In this document: positions 16,920 to 25,860 of the stretch, one piece after another | Numbering within the stretch: position 1 is the first letter of the stretch | Layout of the letters: each line of letters begins with the position of its first letter | Assembly: GCA_937880175.1 (NCBI GenBank) | Contig: CALFLO010000075.1 | Span: 1-64,000, forward strand | Length of the DNA: 64,000 nt | DNA from: an uncultured Gluconobacter sp. | Lineage (GTDB): Bacteria > Pseudomonadota > Alphaproteobacteria > Acetobacterales > Acetobacteraceae | Direction of reading: 5' to 3' | The notes under the pieces: generated by a model | The model's database searches: none | Seen by the model: the letters and a program-made list of their open reading frames with translations, nothing else | What the model was told of the DNA's origin: nothing | Program-made: the position numbers and the translations under genes

Positions 16920-18413
16920 ATGACTTCATTTTCCCACGCAACAAATCTGAATGAGCGCATCCGCGAGGCGCTGGCTTTCGATGACGTTCTCGTCGAGCCG
17001 GCTGAATCGTCAGTCCTGCCAGCCCAGACGTCCACACGGACCCGCCTGACACGCTCCATTGAGCTGAACATCCCCCTGATGTCTTCCGCCATGGATACCG
17101 TAACCGAAGACGGTATGGCCATCGCGATGGCGCAGCAGGGCGGCATGGGCGTCATTCACAAAAACCTCTCCATCGAGGAGCAGGCCGAGCAGGTCCGTCG
17201 CGTCAAGCGCTTCGAATCTGGCATGGTGGTCAATCCGGTCACGGTCGGTCCAAACCAGACGCTGGCCGAGGTTCAGGCCATCATGGCCCGGCACGGCGTG
17301 TCCGGCCTTCCCGTCATTGAAGACGGCAGCGGCGTTCTGGTCGGTATCCTGACCAACCGCGACATGCGCTTCACGACCGACCCGAACACCCGCGTCCGGG
17401 ACCTGATGACGCACGAAAACCTCGTGACAGTTCTAAACGGTGCAGCACCGGATGAAGCCCGTACGCTTCTGCATCGTCACCGCATCGAGAAGCTGCTGGT
17501 GGTGGACGAGGCAAAGCGCTGCATCGGTCTGATCACCGTCAAGGACATGGACAAGGCCATCGCGCACCCGCTGGCGATCAAGGACTCTCAGGGGCGTCTG
17601 CGCTGCGCTGCGGCCGTAGGCGTCGGGGAAGACGGTTTCCGTCGTGCGGCAGCCCTCGCAGAGGCTGGCGTGGACGTCATCGTCGTAGATACGGCCCATG
17701 GGCACTCCCATGGCGTTCTGAGTGCGGTGGAAACGCTCAAGAGCCGCCATGGTGGTCTTCAGGTCATCGCAGGCAACGTCGCAACGCCACATGCTGCACG
17801 CGCCCTGATTGCTGCTGGCGCTGACTGCGTGAAGATCGGCATCGGCCCGGGATCCATCTGCACAACGCGCGTCGTGGCTGGCGTGGGTGTGCCGCAGTTC
17901 TCCGCTGTCATGGAAACGGCCGCAGCTTGTCATGAGCTGGATATCCCGGCCATCGCAGACGGTGGCGTCCGGACATCGGGCGACATCGTCAAGGCGATTG
18001 GCGCTGGCGCGGACGTGGTCATGGTCGGCTCGCTGCTGGCTGGTACGGATGAGAGCCCGGGCGAGACGTTCCTGTATCAGGGCCGGTCCTACAAGGCCTA
18101 TCGCGGCATGGGCTCGCTGGGGGCAATGGCGCGCGGCTCCGCAGACCGTTATTTCCAGGCGGAAGTCCGCGATACGCTCAAGCTGGTTCCGGAAGGCATT
18201 GAAGGCCAGGTCCCTTACAAGGGCGGTATGGCTCCGGTCATCCATCAGCTCGTCGGCGGCCTGAAAGCTGGCATGGGCTACACAGGCTCGGCCACGGTGG
18301 CCGATCTTCAGGTCCGCACCATGTTCCGTCGCATCACGAATGCCGGCCTGCGTGAGAGCCATGTTCATGACGTGACGATCACCCGCGAAGCCCCGAACTA
18401 CCGCCGGGACTGA
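16920..18413 (+). CDS. guaB: inosine-5'-monophosphate dehydrogenase
   Basis: Oxidises IMP to XMP, the first step to guanine nucleotides. The 497-residue protein has the barrel start FDDVLVEPAES, an inserted pair of CBS domains (about 95-210), and the catalytic loop GPGSICTTR with C314. Full length. The 152-base region between the tRNA and guaB contains a six-pair hairpin (16878-16883 with 16890-16895) about 24 bases before the ATG; whether it regulates is unknown. rsmB follows on the same strand after a small hairpin. Confidence 0.96.
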   Translation: MTSFSHATNLNERIREALAFDDVLVEPAESSVLPAQTSTRTRLTRSIELNIPLMSSAMDTVTEDGMAIAMAQQGGMGVIHKNLSIEEQAEQVRRVKRFESGMVVNPVTVGPNQTLAEVQAIMARHGVSGLPVIEDGSGVLVGILTNRDMRFTTDPNTRVRDLMTHENLVTVLNGAAPDEARTLLHRHRIEKLLVVDEAKRCIGLITVKDMDKAIAHPLAIKDSQGRLRCAAAVGVGEDGFRRAAALAEAGVDVIVVDTAHGHSHGVLSAVETLKSRHGGLQVIAGNVATPHAARALIAAGADCVKIGIGPGSICTTRVVAGVGVPQFSAVMETAAACHELDIPAIADGGVRTSGDIVKAIGAGADVVMVGSLLAGTDESPGETFLYQGRSYKAYRGMGSLGAMARGSADRYFQAEVRDTLKLVPEGIEGQVPYKGGMAPVIHQLVGGLKAGMGYTGSATVADLQVRTMFRRITNAGLRESHVHDVTITREAPNYRRD

Positions 18414-18469
18414 ACCTCCCTGCATCAAAGCCTCTCGCATTGAGAGGCCAAACGGGCTACGGGGGCGCT

Positions 18470-19834
18470 ATGACCCCCGCAGCCCGTCTTTCAGGCGCCA
18501 TCGATCTGCTCTGTGCGATCCAGAATGCGCCCCGCCGTCCAGCCGACGCCACAGCCAACGCCTTTTTTCGCGAGCGCCGCTATATCGGTGGTGGTGACCG
18601 GCGAGCCATTTCCACGATTGTGTGGGACGTCCTGCGTGGCTGGAGACGTCTGCAATGGCATCTCAAGGATATTTCCGGCGACATTTCCCCGCGTCTTGTG
18701 TGCTCGGCATCGCTTCTCCTTGGTGGAGAGACGATGGAGAATGTCCGCAAGCTGTTCAGTGGGGAGCGCTATGCGCAGAAGCCTCTGACGTCACGTGAGG
18801 ATATGGCGCTTAAGGGTCTGGAAGGAAAAGAACTTTCCAGCCAGAAGCAGCCCATCTCCGTGCGGCTTGAATACCCGGACTGGCTGGACAGTGCGCTCCG
18901 TGAGACGTTTGGAAGCCGCCTTCCGGACGAGATGGAAGCGATGCTCGGAACGCCGACACTCGATCTGCGCGTCAATCTGCTTAAGGGCAGCCGTGAGACG
19001 GCCGTTCGAGAACTTCGACGCGAATCGCTGCAGGCGGAAATGACGAAGCTTTCACCGTGGGGGCTACGTCTGGATGGACGTCAGCCGGTGACGGCGACAC
19101 AGGCTTTCAAAGAGGGCCTGGTCGAAATTCAGGACGAGGGCAGCCAGCTTGTGGTGGCGGCCGCCGATGCGCGTGGCGAGCATCGGGTTCTGGATTATTG
19201 CGCAGGTGCGGGCGGCAAGACGCTGGCACTGGCGATGACCATGGAAAACCGCGGGCATATCGTGGCCTGCGACGTGCATGAGAAGCGTCTGGATGGGGCA
19301 GTCAAGCGGCTGCGTCGGGCAGGGGTTCATAACGTCGAGCGGCATCTTCTGGTGTCGGGAGACAAATGGGCCAAGCGTCGGGCCGGCAGCTTCGACCGGG
19401 TGCTGGTCGATGCACCATGTTCGGGAACAGGAACCTGGCGACGCAACCCGGATGCGCGCCTGCGCCTGACGCCGGAAGATATTCAGGAACTTGTCATCAA
19501 ACAGGCGCAGATCCTTGATCGTGCAGCATCTTTAGTGAAGCCAGGCGGACGCATGATCTATGCGACCTGTTCACTTCTGGCCTGTGAGAACGGGCAGCAG
19601 ATCGACGCATTCCTCAAGCGCCGCACAGACTTCGTGCGTCTGCCGAAAGAGCAGATGTCCGAACTTCTGCCCGCAGAACTGCGGAACAAGGCGCAGTTCT
19701 CGCTGACACCGCTGCGGGACGGGACGGACGGGTTCTTCGCCTGCGTGCTCGAACGGGTCGTGACGGATGCGAAGACGGAAGAGACGACTGAAGCCGCTGC
19801 TACGGCGCCGGTGGCAGAAGGCCCTTCCACATAA
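18470..19834 (+). CDS. rsmB: RsmB/NOP-family RNA (cytosine-5) methyltransferase
   Basis: A 454-residue SAM-dependent m5C methyltransferase. An N-terminal NusB-like helical domain is followed by the Rossmann domain with DYCAGAGGKTLA and both catalytic cysteines, in VDAPCSGTGTWRR and MIYATCSL. The 16S C967 target of E. coli RsmB is the likely but unproven target. The ATG at 18470 is taken; a TTG at 18440 would add ten residues that overlap a small stem-loop (18431-18448). Its 3' end overlaps the convergent GNAT gene by 35 bases. Confidence 0.88.
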   Translation: MTPAARLSGAIDLLCAIQNAPRRPADATANAFFRERRYIGGGDRRAISTIVWDVLRGWRRLQWHLKDISGDISPRLVCSASLLLGGETMENVRKLFSGERYAQKPLTSREDMALKGLEGKELSSQKQPISVRLEYPDWLDSALRETFGSRLPDEMEAMLGTPTLDLRVNLLKGSRETAVRELRRESLQAEMTKLSPWGLRLDGRQPVTATQAFKEGLVEIQDEGSQLVVAAADARGEHRVLDYCAGAGGKTLALAMTMENRGHIVACDVHEKRLDGAVKRLRRAGVHNVERHLLVSGDKWAKRRAGSFDRVLVDAPCSGTGTWRRNPDARLRLTPEDIQELVIKQAQILDRAASLVKPGGRMIYATCSLLACENGQQIDAFLKRRTDFVRLPKEQMSELLPAELRNKAQFSLTPLRDGTDGFFACVLERVVTDAKTEETTEAAATAPVAEGPST

Positions 19835-20324
19835 CCAGCGCGTCCACATAGCCTTCGGACGGGTGATCGAATGCGCCGGGAAGCGTGCCGATCACCCGGA
19901 AGCCCAGGGATTTCCAAAGAGCTATGGCACGCTGGTTCGTGCTGACAACGAAGTTGAACTGCATGGCGCAGAAGCCGAGCTTCGTGGCTTCCGACAGGGC
20001 GTGTTCGCCCATGAGACGGCCTGCGCCATAACCGGGCCGCGCGACAAAACCGGCATTGGCGATATGCGCGCCACCGCCTTTCTGGTTGGCCTGAAGATAA
20101 AACGTCCCGACGATTTCATGGTCGCGGGTCTGCGCGACATACACACGGTGCTCCACATCCATCCAGTAGGCCAGCGCCTGCCGTCGGCCCCAGTGACGGG
20201 GGAGTGCATAGGTCTCGGCCTTGCGCAGGACGGGCGACAGGAGAAGCCAGATTCCTTCACGGTCCAGCGACTGCGCGGGACGGATCAGGATATCCTTGTC
20301 GGAGTGCGGCAGGTTAGGCGTCAT
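19800..20324 (-). CDS. GNAT-family N-acetyltransferase
   Basis: A 174-residue acetyl-CoA-dependent acetyltransferase. The acetyl-CoA binding signature is the RPGYGAGRLMGEHAL segment, followed by the typical NQRAIALWKSLGFR motif near the C-terminus. Substrate is unknown. It reads convergently into rsmB and shares 35 bases with its 3' end. Start ATG at 20324 precedes the conserved IRPAQ strand by a short leader. Confidence 0.85.
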   Translation of the reverse strand: MTPNLPHSDKDILIRPAQSLDREGIWLLLSPVLRKAETYALPRHWGRRQALAYWMDVEHRVYVAQTRDHEIVGTFYLQANQKGGGAHIANAGFVARPGYGAGRLMGEHALSEATKLGFCAMQFNFVVSTNQRAIALWKSLGFRVIGTLPGAFDHPSEGYVDALVMWKGLLPPAP

Positions 20325-20416
20325 GATGGAACATTATTCCAGATTTTAGGTGCATTGGCTGATCCGGGATATGATACCGCTTCGTATCCATAACGCGGAG
20401 CCCGTGCCGAACATCC

Positions 20417-22219
20417 ATGCAGTATGACATTCTTATCGGCATCGCCTCGACTTTCGGAGCAGGGATGCTGGCCCAGTGGGTCGCCTGGCGATTCCGGCTT
20501 CCGGCTATTGTTCTTCTGTTCTCGCTTGGTCTGATCTTCGGACCAGGGCTCGGTATTCTTCATCCGTCGGAGACGATGGGATGGATGTTCCGGCCATTGG
20601 TGTCCCTGCTTGTGGCGCTTGTGGTGTTCGAGGGCGGCATGGCGCTGGATTTTCGCCAGTTGCGCGAGGCCGGTGAAGGCGTTGCACGCCTGACAATGCT
20701 CGCACTTCCGATCAACTGGGTTCTGGGCTCTCTGGCTGCGCATTATGTGGCGCATCTGGAATGGGGCACGTCCATGCTGTTCGGGGCGATCGTCGTCGTG
20801 ACGGGGCCGACGGTGGTTCTACCGCTGCTGCGAAGCGCCAAGCTTCAGCCGCGCGTGGCAGCGTTCCTGCGCTGGGAAGCCATCGTCAACGATCCTCTGG
20901 GCGCGATTCTGGCGGCTGTCGTCCTGCAGCTCATGATGCTGCATGTCGACGTTCATGCGGATGTGTTCTTCACGCATACGCTGCCGGATCTGCTGGGGGC
21001 GATTGCGGTATCACTGTCTGCGGGGATCCTGCCAGCCTATCTGATACGCTATCTCTTCACACGCGATCTGATGCCGGAAATCCTCAAGACGCCGATGCTG
21101 ATCTCGATGGCGCTGGTGATCTTCTCCCTGTGCAACCTGGAAATGGGTGGCGCAGGGCTGATGGCGGTTACGATCTTCGGTATGGCACTGGCGAATCTTC
21201 AGATCCCCGGCGTGACGGAACTGCGGCGCATGAAAGAGTCGCTCGTGGTTCTGGTGGTGTCCGTGTTGTTCATCATGCTGACGGCCGATCTGCACAGGGA
21301 CGTTCTGGCGCGGCTCTCCATTCCGATCTTTGCGCTGACGGTGGTGGTCCTGTTCGTCGTGCGGCCTCTGGGCATTTTCCTGTCCACGCTGGGAACGAGC
21401 ATGCCCTGGAAGGAAAAGCTGTTCGTTGGCTGGATCGCACCACGCGGTATTGTCGCGGCGGCCGTGGCCGGTGAGGCGGGGATCAGTCTCAAGGAAGCGG
21501 GATATCAGTCCGCCGATCTGATCATGCCTGCGGTGTTTGCCGTGATTGCGGTCACGATGATCCTGCATGGATTTTCGCTGGGGCCGATCGCACGGCTGCT
21601 GAAACTCACGCTGTCCAATGATCCGGCGATTGCGATTCTGGGGGCAAGCGGCTGGTCCATCAATTTTGCCTCGTGCCTGCGCAGGGCAGGAGTTCCGGTG
21701 CTGCTGGTGGACAACCGCTCCAGTGCGCTGATGCCCGCCACACGTCAGGATATTCCAGTCCTGCGGGCCGAACTGCTGTCCCAGCACGGGCAGGAATCCC
21801 TTGAGGAACGGCCCGCGGACTATCTGATCGCGACGACGGGTGACGGCATCTATAACGGAATGGTCTGCGGGCATCTGGCGCCGACCATGGGCCGGCAGCG
21901 CGTCTATCAGATCAGCCCCGGTGTGGCGCGGCTGGATTTCTACCATGGCCTGTCACGCGATGCGCGCGGCAAAGTGCTGGGTGAGCCTGCCTGGAATTAC
22001 ACGCTGTTCGACACGCTGTTCGAACAGGGATGGCGGTTTGTCGCGGTGGAAGCCACGGAAGAAAGCGCACCGACGTTCGGGACGGATGAAAACCGGCTCG
22101 ACATTCTCGTGGTGAAGCGGGACGGGGGCATCCTGATCCGGTCTGCCGAGGATAATGACAAATCCGTGCCCCAGCCCGGGGACCACATGGTTTCCATGGT
22201 TCCGCCACCGGCGGAATAG
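20417..22219 (+). CDS. cation:proton antiporter (CPA1/NhaP-like) with C-terminal nucleotide-binding-like domain
   Basis: A 600-residue inner-membrane protein with about 12 hydrophobic segments in residues 1-395, including the exchanger core motifs VVFEGGMALD, VVTGPTVVLPLL and EAIVNDPLGA (the acidic Asn-Asp pair). The soluble part (about 400-600) begins AIAILGASGWSINFA, resembling a TrkA-N/RCK-type Rossmann domain, which could gate transport in response to a nucleotide. Sodium or potassium in exchange for protons is inferred from the family. It is divergent from the GNAT gene, and its stop is eight bases from that of the convergent L,D-transpeptidase-like gene. Confidence 0.85.
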   Translation: MQYDILIGIASTFGAGMLAQWVAWRFRLPAIVLLFSLGLIFGPGLGILHPSETMGWMFRPLVSLLVALVVFEGGMALDFRQLREAGEGVARLTMLALPINWVLGSLAAHYVAHLEWGTSMLFGAIVVVTGPTVVLPLLRSAKLQPRVAAFLRWEAIVNDPLGAILAAVVLQLMMLHVDVHADVFFTHTLPDLLGAIAVSLSAGILPAYLIRYLFTRDLMPEILKTPMLISMALVIFSLCNLEMGGAGLMAVTIFGMALANLQIPGVTELRRMKESLVVLVVSVLFIMLTADLHRDVLARLSIPIFALTVVVLFVVRPLGIFLSTLGTSMPWKEKLFVGWIAPRGIVAAAVAGEAGISLKEAGYQSADLIMPAVFAVIAVTMILHGFSLGPIARLLKLTLSNDPAIAILGASGWSINFASCLRRAGVPVLLVDNRSSALMPATRQDIPVLRAELLSQHGQESLEERPADYLIATTGDGIYNGMVCGHLAPTMGRQRVYQISPGVARLDFYHGLSRDARGKVLGEPAWNYTLFDTLFEQGWRFVAVEATEESAPTFGTDENRLDILVVKRDGGILIRSAEDNDKSVPQPGDHMVSMVPPPAE

Positions 22220-22226
22220 GATCGGC

Positions 22227-22739
22227 TCAGGACGGTTTTTCCACGGTGATGTGGGAGAGACCGTCCTGCAGGAGCGCCCGAAGCTCCTTTTCCTCTACCG
22301 CGATGCAGCCTTCCGTGTAGCCGCTGGCGGGCGGGAGGTGCAGGAAAATAGCCGAGCCACGCCCCGAATCGGCTGGGTCATCGTTCCAACCCATCACAAT
22401 GCAGAGATCATAGACGTGGTCTTCACGCCAGAGAGTCTCGCACGACGCCGGGTGAGGCAGGGTGACCGCGCGATTGTAATCGGAATGGGCTGGATCGTCG
22501 CACCAGCCGTCACCGGGGCCGATAGGTTCGATGGGCAGTTCAGCGCCACAGACCGGGCGGGACGTACGATCGGCACGGTAGAGAACACGCCGGATCGGCA
22601 ACTCACCGACGGGGGTGCAGAGATCACCTTCGGCCTTGTCAAGAGACAGACCGCGCTGACCTGTCAAAGCCGGAACGATTTTGCCCCGGAAGTGAAGAAA
22701 AGCGCGGTCTCCAGCGGTTTTCAAAATAGCTTTAGCCAT
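22227..22739 (-). CDS. L,D-transpeptidase (YkuD)-like protein
   Basis: A 170-residue protein with the YkuD catalytic layout: a histidine in AIFLHLPPASG followed by TEGCIAV, where the cysteine would attack the donor stem peptide. Such enzymes make 3-3 cross-links or attach proteins to peptidoglycan. No signal peptide is visible from the ATG at 22739; an upstream ATG would add a dozen residues but no clear signal, so its export is an open question. It is divergent from the response-regulator gene across a 162-base gap. Confidence 0.75.
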   Translation of the reverse strand: MAKAILKTAGDRAFLHFRGKIVPALTGQRGLSLDKAEGDLCTPVGELPIRRVLYRADRTSRPVCGAELPIEPIGPGDGWCDDPAHSDYNRAVTLPHPASCETLWREDHVYDLCIVMGWNDDPADSGRGSAIFLHLPPASGYTEGCIAVEEKELRALLQDGLSHITVEKPS

Positions 22740-22901
22740 AATGCTGTTTCCTTTTGTGGCTGTACTTGCCATAGTCTGCCCCGAGAGCATGCTGCTTTCT
22801 TCCCCGGTAGTGGGAATGGTAAGTCCGGATGCGCGAGTTACGAACGCTGACCTCTGCGGATGTAACTTTTCTTCCGTCGCGATAGAACGAGACAGGTTAT
22901 T

Positions 22902-23636
22902 ATGGCAGGTCCACGCCCCATTCTGGTTGTTGACGATGATGATACGCTGCGTCGTCTTCTGGCGGAGCAGCTTCAGCACGGTGGCGAACTGGAAGCCGTT
23001 GAGGCGACGTCCGTCGCTGCGGCGCGCGAACTTCTCGCCAAGCCTGGTGCCCGATATGACGCCATGCTGCTGGATATCACTCTTCCGGACGGTGACGGCC
23101 GCGATTTCTGCGCCGAACTGCGACGCGAAGGCGTCCGCATGCCGATCATCATTCTGACCGGCTCCGATGACGAGCACGATGTTGTGCGCGGTCTGGATGC
23201 TGGCGCCAATGATTACGTTGCCAAGCCTTTCCGGATTGGCGAACTTCTGGCGCGTCTGCGTGCCCAGCTTCGGATTTTCGAGAACAGCGAAGATGCCGTT
23301 TTTGAAATCGGGCCCTATGCGTTCCGTCCGTCCGCCAAGCTGCTGGTCGAGACCGCCCGTAACCGCAGGATCCGCCTGACGGAGAAGGAAGCGGCGATCC
23401 TGAAGTATCTTTACCGTGCAGGTCAGCGTCCGGTGGCGCGTCAGGTTCTTCTGAACGAAGTCTGGGGTTACAACGCCGCCGTCACCACCCATACGCTTGA
23501 GACGCATATTTACCGCCTGCGTCAGAAGATCGAGCCCGATCCGGCGCGCACGTCGCTGCTGATTACGGAAGGGGGCGGGTATCGTCTCGATCCGGAAGGT
23601 CGTGGTGTCATCGGCTCCGACAGCCTGTCAGCCTGA
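22902..23636 (+). CDS. OmpR/PhoB-family response regulator (orphan)
   Basis: A 244-residue two-component regulator. The receiver domain (about 5-120) has the acidic pocket DDDD at 11-14, phosphoacceptor D58, T86 and K108; the C-terminal winged-helix DNA-binding domain (about 135-232) ends in HTLETHIYRLRQKIE and GGGYRL. No sensor kinase gene is adjacent, so its partner is elsewhere. It is divergent from the L,D-transpeptidase-like gene, a possible target. It is convergent with xth, 23 bases away. Confidence 0.9.
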   Translation: MAGPRPILVVDDDDTLRRLLAEQLQHGGELEAVEATSVAAARELLAKPGARYDAMLLDITLPDGDGRDFCAELRREGVRMPIIILTGSDDEHDVVRGLDAGANDYVAKPFRIGELLARLRAQLRIFENSEDAVFEIGPYAFRPSAKLLVETARNRRIRLTEKEAAILKYLYRAGQRPVARQVLLNEVWGYNAAVTTHTLETHIYRLRQKIEPDPARTSLLITEGGGYRLDPEGRGVIGSDSLSA

Positions 23637-23659
23637 AGGCTGACAGGGCGGGTGACGGG

Positions 23660-24457
23660 TCAGGCTGGATCGAAATCCAGCACGACCGGGACGTGATCTG
23701 AGGGACTGGCCCAGTCCCGCACGTCCTGCAGAACCCGGACATCGCGCAGGCCCGGCATCAGGTCGGGCGTCATCCACACATGATCCAGCCGCCGTCCACG
23801 GTTGGACTTCTTCCAGTCCTTGTTGCGGTATGACCACCATGTGTAGAGCTTTTCGGGCTCCGGGGTGATCGTCCGCATGGCATCCTGAAATCCCGTTGCC
23901 ATCCACGCCTTGAGACGTCCGATCTCGGGCGGCGTGTGGCTGACGATCTTCAGAAGCTGTTTGTGGCTCCAGACGTCATGCTCCAGCGGTGCGATGTTGA
24001 GGTCGCCGACCAGAATGCTGCGGGCAGGCGGGGTGCTGGTGAACCAGCCCGTTGCCTCGTCCACGAAAGCCAGCTTGTGGGCGAATTTTTCATTCTCTTC
24101 GGGATCGGGGATATCCCCGCCAGCTGGCACGTAGAAATCATGCAGCAGGATCGGACCGGCGGGCGTCTCAATGCTTGCGGCAACATGCCGGCAGTCGGAG
24201 CGTGTGCACCAGTCCGGCGTGCCGTCCACGCTTTGCAGCGGGTGCCGCGACAGGATCGCCACACCATTATAGCCCTTCATGCCTTTATAGACCTGATGGG
24301 GCAGTCCCATTTCAGCCAGAGCCTGAGCGGGGAAGAGGGGGTCCGGGACTTTCGTTTCCTGTAGACAGACGATGTCCGGGTTTTCCTGTTCGACGATCTG
24401 CTTCAGCAGAGGCAGCCTGAGTCGAAGGGAATTGATGTTCCAGGTGATGAGACGCAT
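23660..24457 (-). CDS. xth: exodeoxyribonuclease III
   Basis: A 265-residue AP endonuclease/3'-5' exonuclease of the EEP fold for base-excision repair. Signature elements are TWNINSLRLR at the start, CLQETKV (metal-binding Glu), GDLNIAP, and the C-terminal SDHVPVVLDF with the catalytic His. The ATG at 24457 begins the conserved fold directly but has no obvious ribosome site; a GTG at 24508 would add 17 residues. It is divergent from the dipeptidase gene. Confidence 0.92.
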   Translation of the reverse strand: MRLITWNINSLRLRLPLLKQIVEQENPDIVCLQETKVPDPLFPAQALAEMGLPHQVYKGMKGYNGVAILSRHPLQSVDGTPDWCTRSDCRHVAASIETPAGPILLHDFYVPAGGDIPDPEENEKFAHKLAFVDEATGWFTSTPPARSILVGDLNIAPLEHDVWSHKQLLKIVSHTPPEIGRLKAWMATGFQDAMRTITPEPEKLYTWWSYRNKDWKKSNRGRRLDHVWMTPDLMPGLRDVRVLQDVRDWASPSDHVPVVLDFDPA

Positions 24458-24538
24458 GCAAACTGGATCGACCGGATCGGACGTTTTGACAAGCACCCTC
24501 TTGCACACGACGCGCTCCCGTCCGATCTAGAACGAACC

Positions 24539-25546
24539 ATGACTGATCTGCACGACACCCTTCTAACGCTTGATTCCCATATCGATATTCCCTGGCCTGA
24601 CCGGCAGGATGCCTGGGCGGAAGAAACGCCCCGGCAGGTGAATGTCCCCAAGACTCGCAAAGGCGGACTGCGGGCGGTGTGTCTCGCTGCCTATATTCCG
24701 CAGGGTCCCCGTGATGAGGCCGGGCATGAAGAGGGCTGGGCCCGCGTTCAGGGAATGCTGGACGTAATTTCCGGGATTGAGGGCCGACAGGGCGATCATG
24801 GCGCCCGCGTCTGCCGGACAGCGGCCGATGTACGTGAGGCCTTCAAAGCGAATGACCTTGCCGTCATTCCAGCGATCGAGAACGGACACGGTCTAGGCGG
24901 ACGTCCGGAGCGTATTGCGGAACTCGCCCGTCGCTATGGCGTCCGTTACATGACACTCACCCATAACGGGCATAATGCGCTCGCGGATGCGGCCATTCCC
25001 CGCAAGGATTTAGCGGATAGCGAGACACTCCATGACGGCCTGTCCGATCTGGGGCGTCAGGCGATTGCACACATGAACCGCACCGGCGTTCTGGTCGATG
25101 TGTCACATGCGGCGAAATCGACCATGATGCAGGCCACTGAAGTCTCCACCACGCCTATTTTCGCCAGCCACTCCTGCGCCCGCGCCCTGTGCGATCATCC
25201 GCGCAATCTGGATGACGAGCAGCTTGACCGTCTGAAGGAGACGGGTGGCCTGATCCAGGTGACGGCCATGGGGTCGTTCCTGAAAAAGGGCGGCGGCGGC
25301 ACCGTTGAGGATCTGGTGCGGCATGTCTCCTATATCGCCAAGCGGATCGGGGTTGAGCATGTTGGTATCTCGTCCGACTTCGATGGCGGCGGCGGTATCC
25401 CCGGCTGGAAAGATGCGACCGAGACCACGAACGTAACCCGCGCGCTCCAGGGGGCGGGATTCAGCGATACCGAGATTTCTGCCATCTGGGGTGGTAACAT
25501 GCTGCGACTTCTGGAGACGGCTGAGCAGGCCGCAGTGACGGTCTGA
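24539..25546 (+). CDS. membrane dipeptidase-like peptidase M19
   Basis: A 335-residue amidohydrolase-fold dipeptidase. Metal-binding residues of the renal dipeptidase family are recognisable: the HxD of LDSHIDIPW, the glutamate of AIENGHGLGG, histidines in VDVSHAA and ASHSCARAL, and the aspartate of GISSDFDG. No signal peptide is seen, so it is probably cytoplasmic despite the family name. It may hydrolyse dipeptides, including D-amino-acid forms; the real substrate is unknown. Confidence 0.88.
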   Translation: MTDLHDTLLTLDSHIDIPWPDRQDAWAEETPRQVNVPKTRKGGLRAVCLAAYIPQGPRDEAGHEEGWARVQGMLDVISGIEGRQGDHGARVCRTAADVREAFKANDLAVIPAIENGHGLGGRPERIAELARRYGVRYMTLTHNGHNALADAAIPRKDLADSETLHDGLSDLGRQAIAHMNRTGVLVDVSHAAKSTMMQATEVSTTPIFASHSCARALCDHPRNLDDEQLDRLKETGGLIQVTAMGSFLKKGGGGTVEDLVRHVSYIAKRIGVEHVGISSDFDGGGGIPGWKDATETTNVTRALQGAGFSDTEISAIWGGNMLRLLETAEQAAVTV

Positions 25547-25860
25547 GAGCAGGGCCATCATGCGGCTCCGGTCGCACCCGATAGAACAGAACATGATCAT
25601 AGCGGTCGAAAGAGGAGCCAGTTCGTCCACCATGATCCAGTGGAATGTTTGTCGGGAGCTGATGGGTCTTTTCCGTCCCGCAGATTGAAGCTGACGGGAA
25701 AGATCTGAAAGCAAGATGCAAGCGTTTTCAATGGCTTGCAAAACATGATTAAAAATTAGGCAATCCGATGACAGGTCCGGCAAACCGGGGCTTTCATGAT
25801 TCTGTCACGGAGCAGCCCACAGACTTTTCCACAGGTTCAGTGGATGACTGAAGAAGCCGA
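25547..25860. other. 314-base intergenic region between the dipeptidase gene and uvrC
   Basis: No gene is supported here. A 43-codon plus-strand frame and an 86-codon minus-strand frame exist, but neither has a ribosome site or recognisable similarity. One match to the loose DnaA-box pattern TTWTNCACA lies at 25825-25833. The uvrC promoter should lie here; I found no SOS box of the GTTC-N7-GTTC type. Confidence 0.5.

Noticed and set aside
25461..25721. 86-codon minus-strand frame reaching into the dipeptidase-uvrC gap
   Set aside because: Overlaps the 3' end of the dipeptidase gene, no ribosome site and no recognisable domain. It could be a decayed gene, but I cannot support it.
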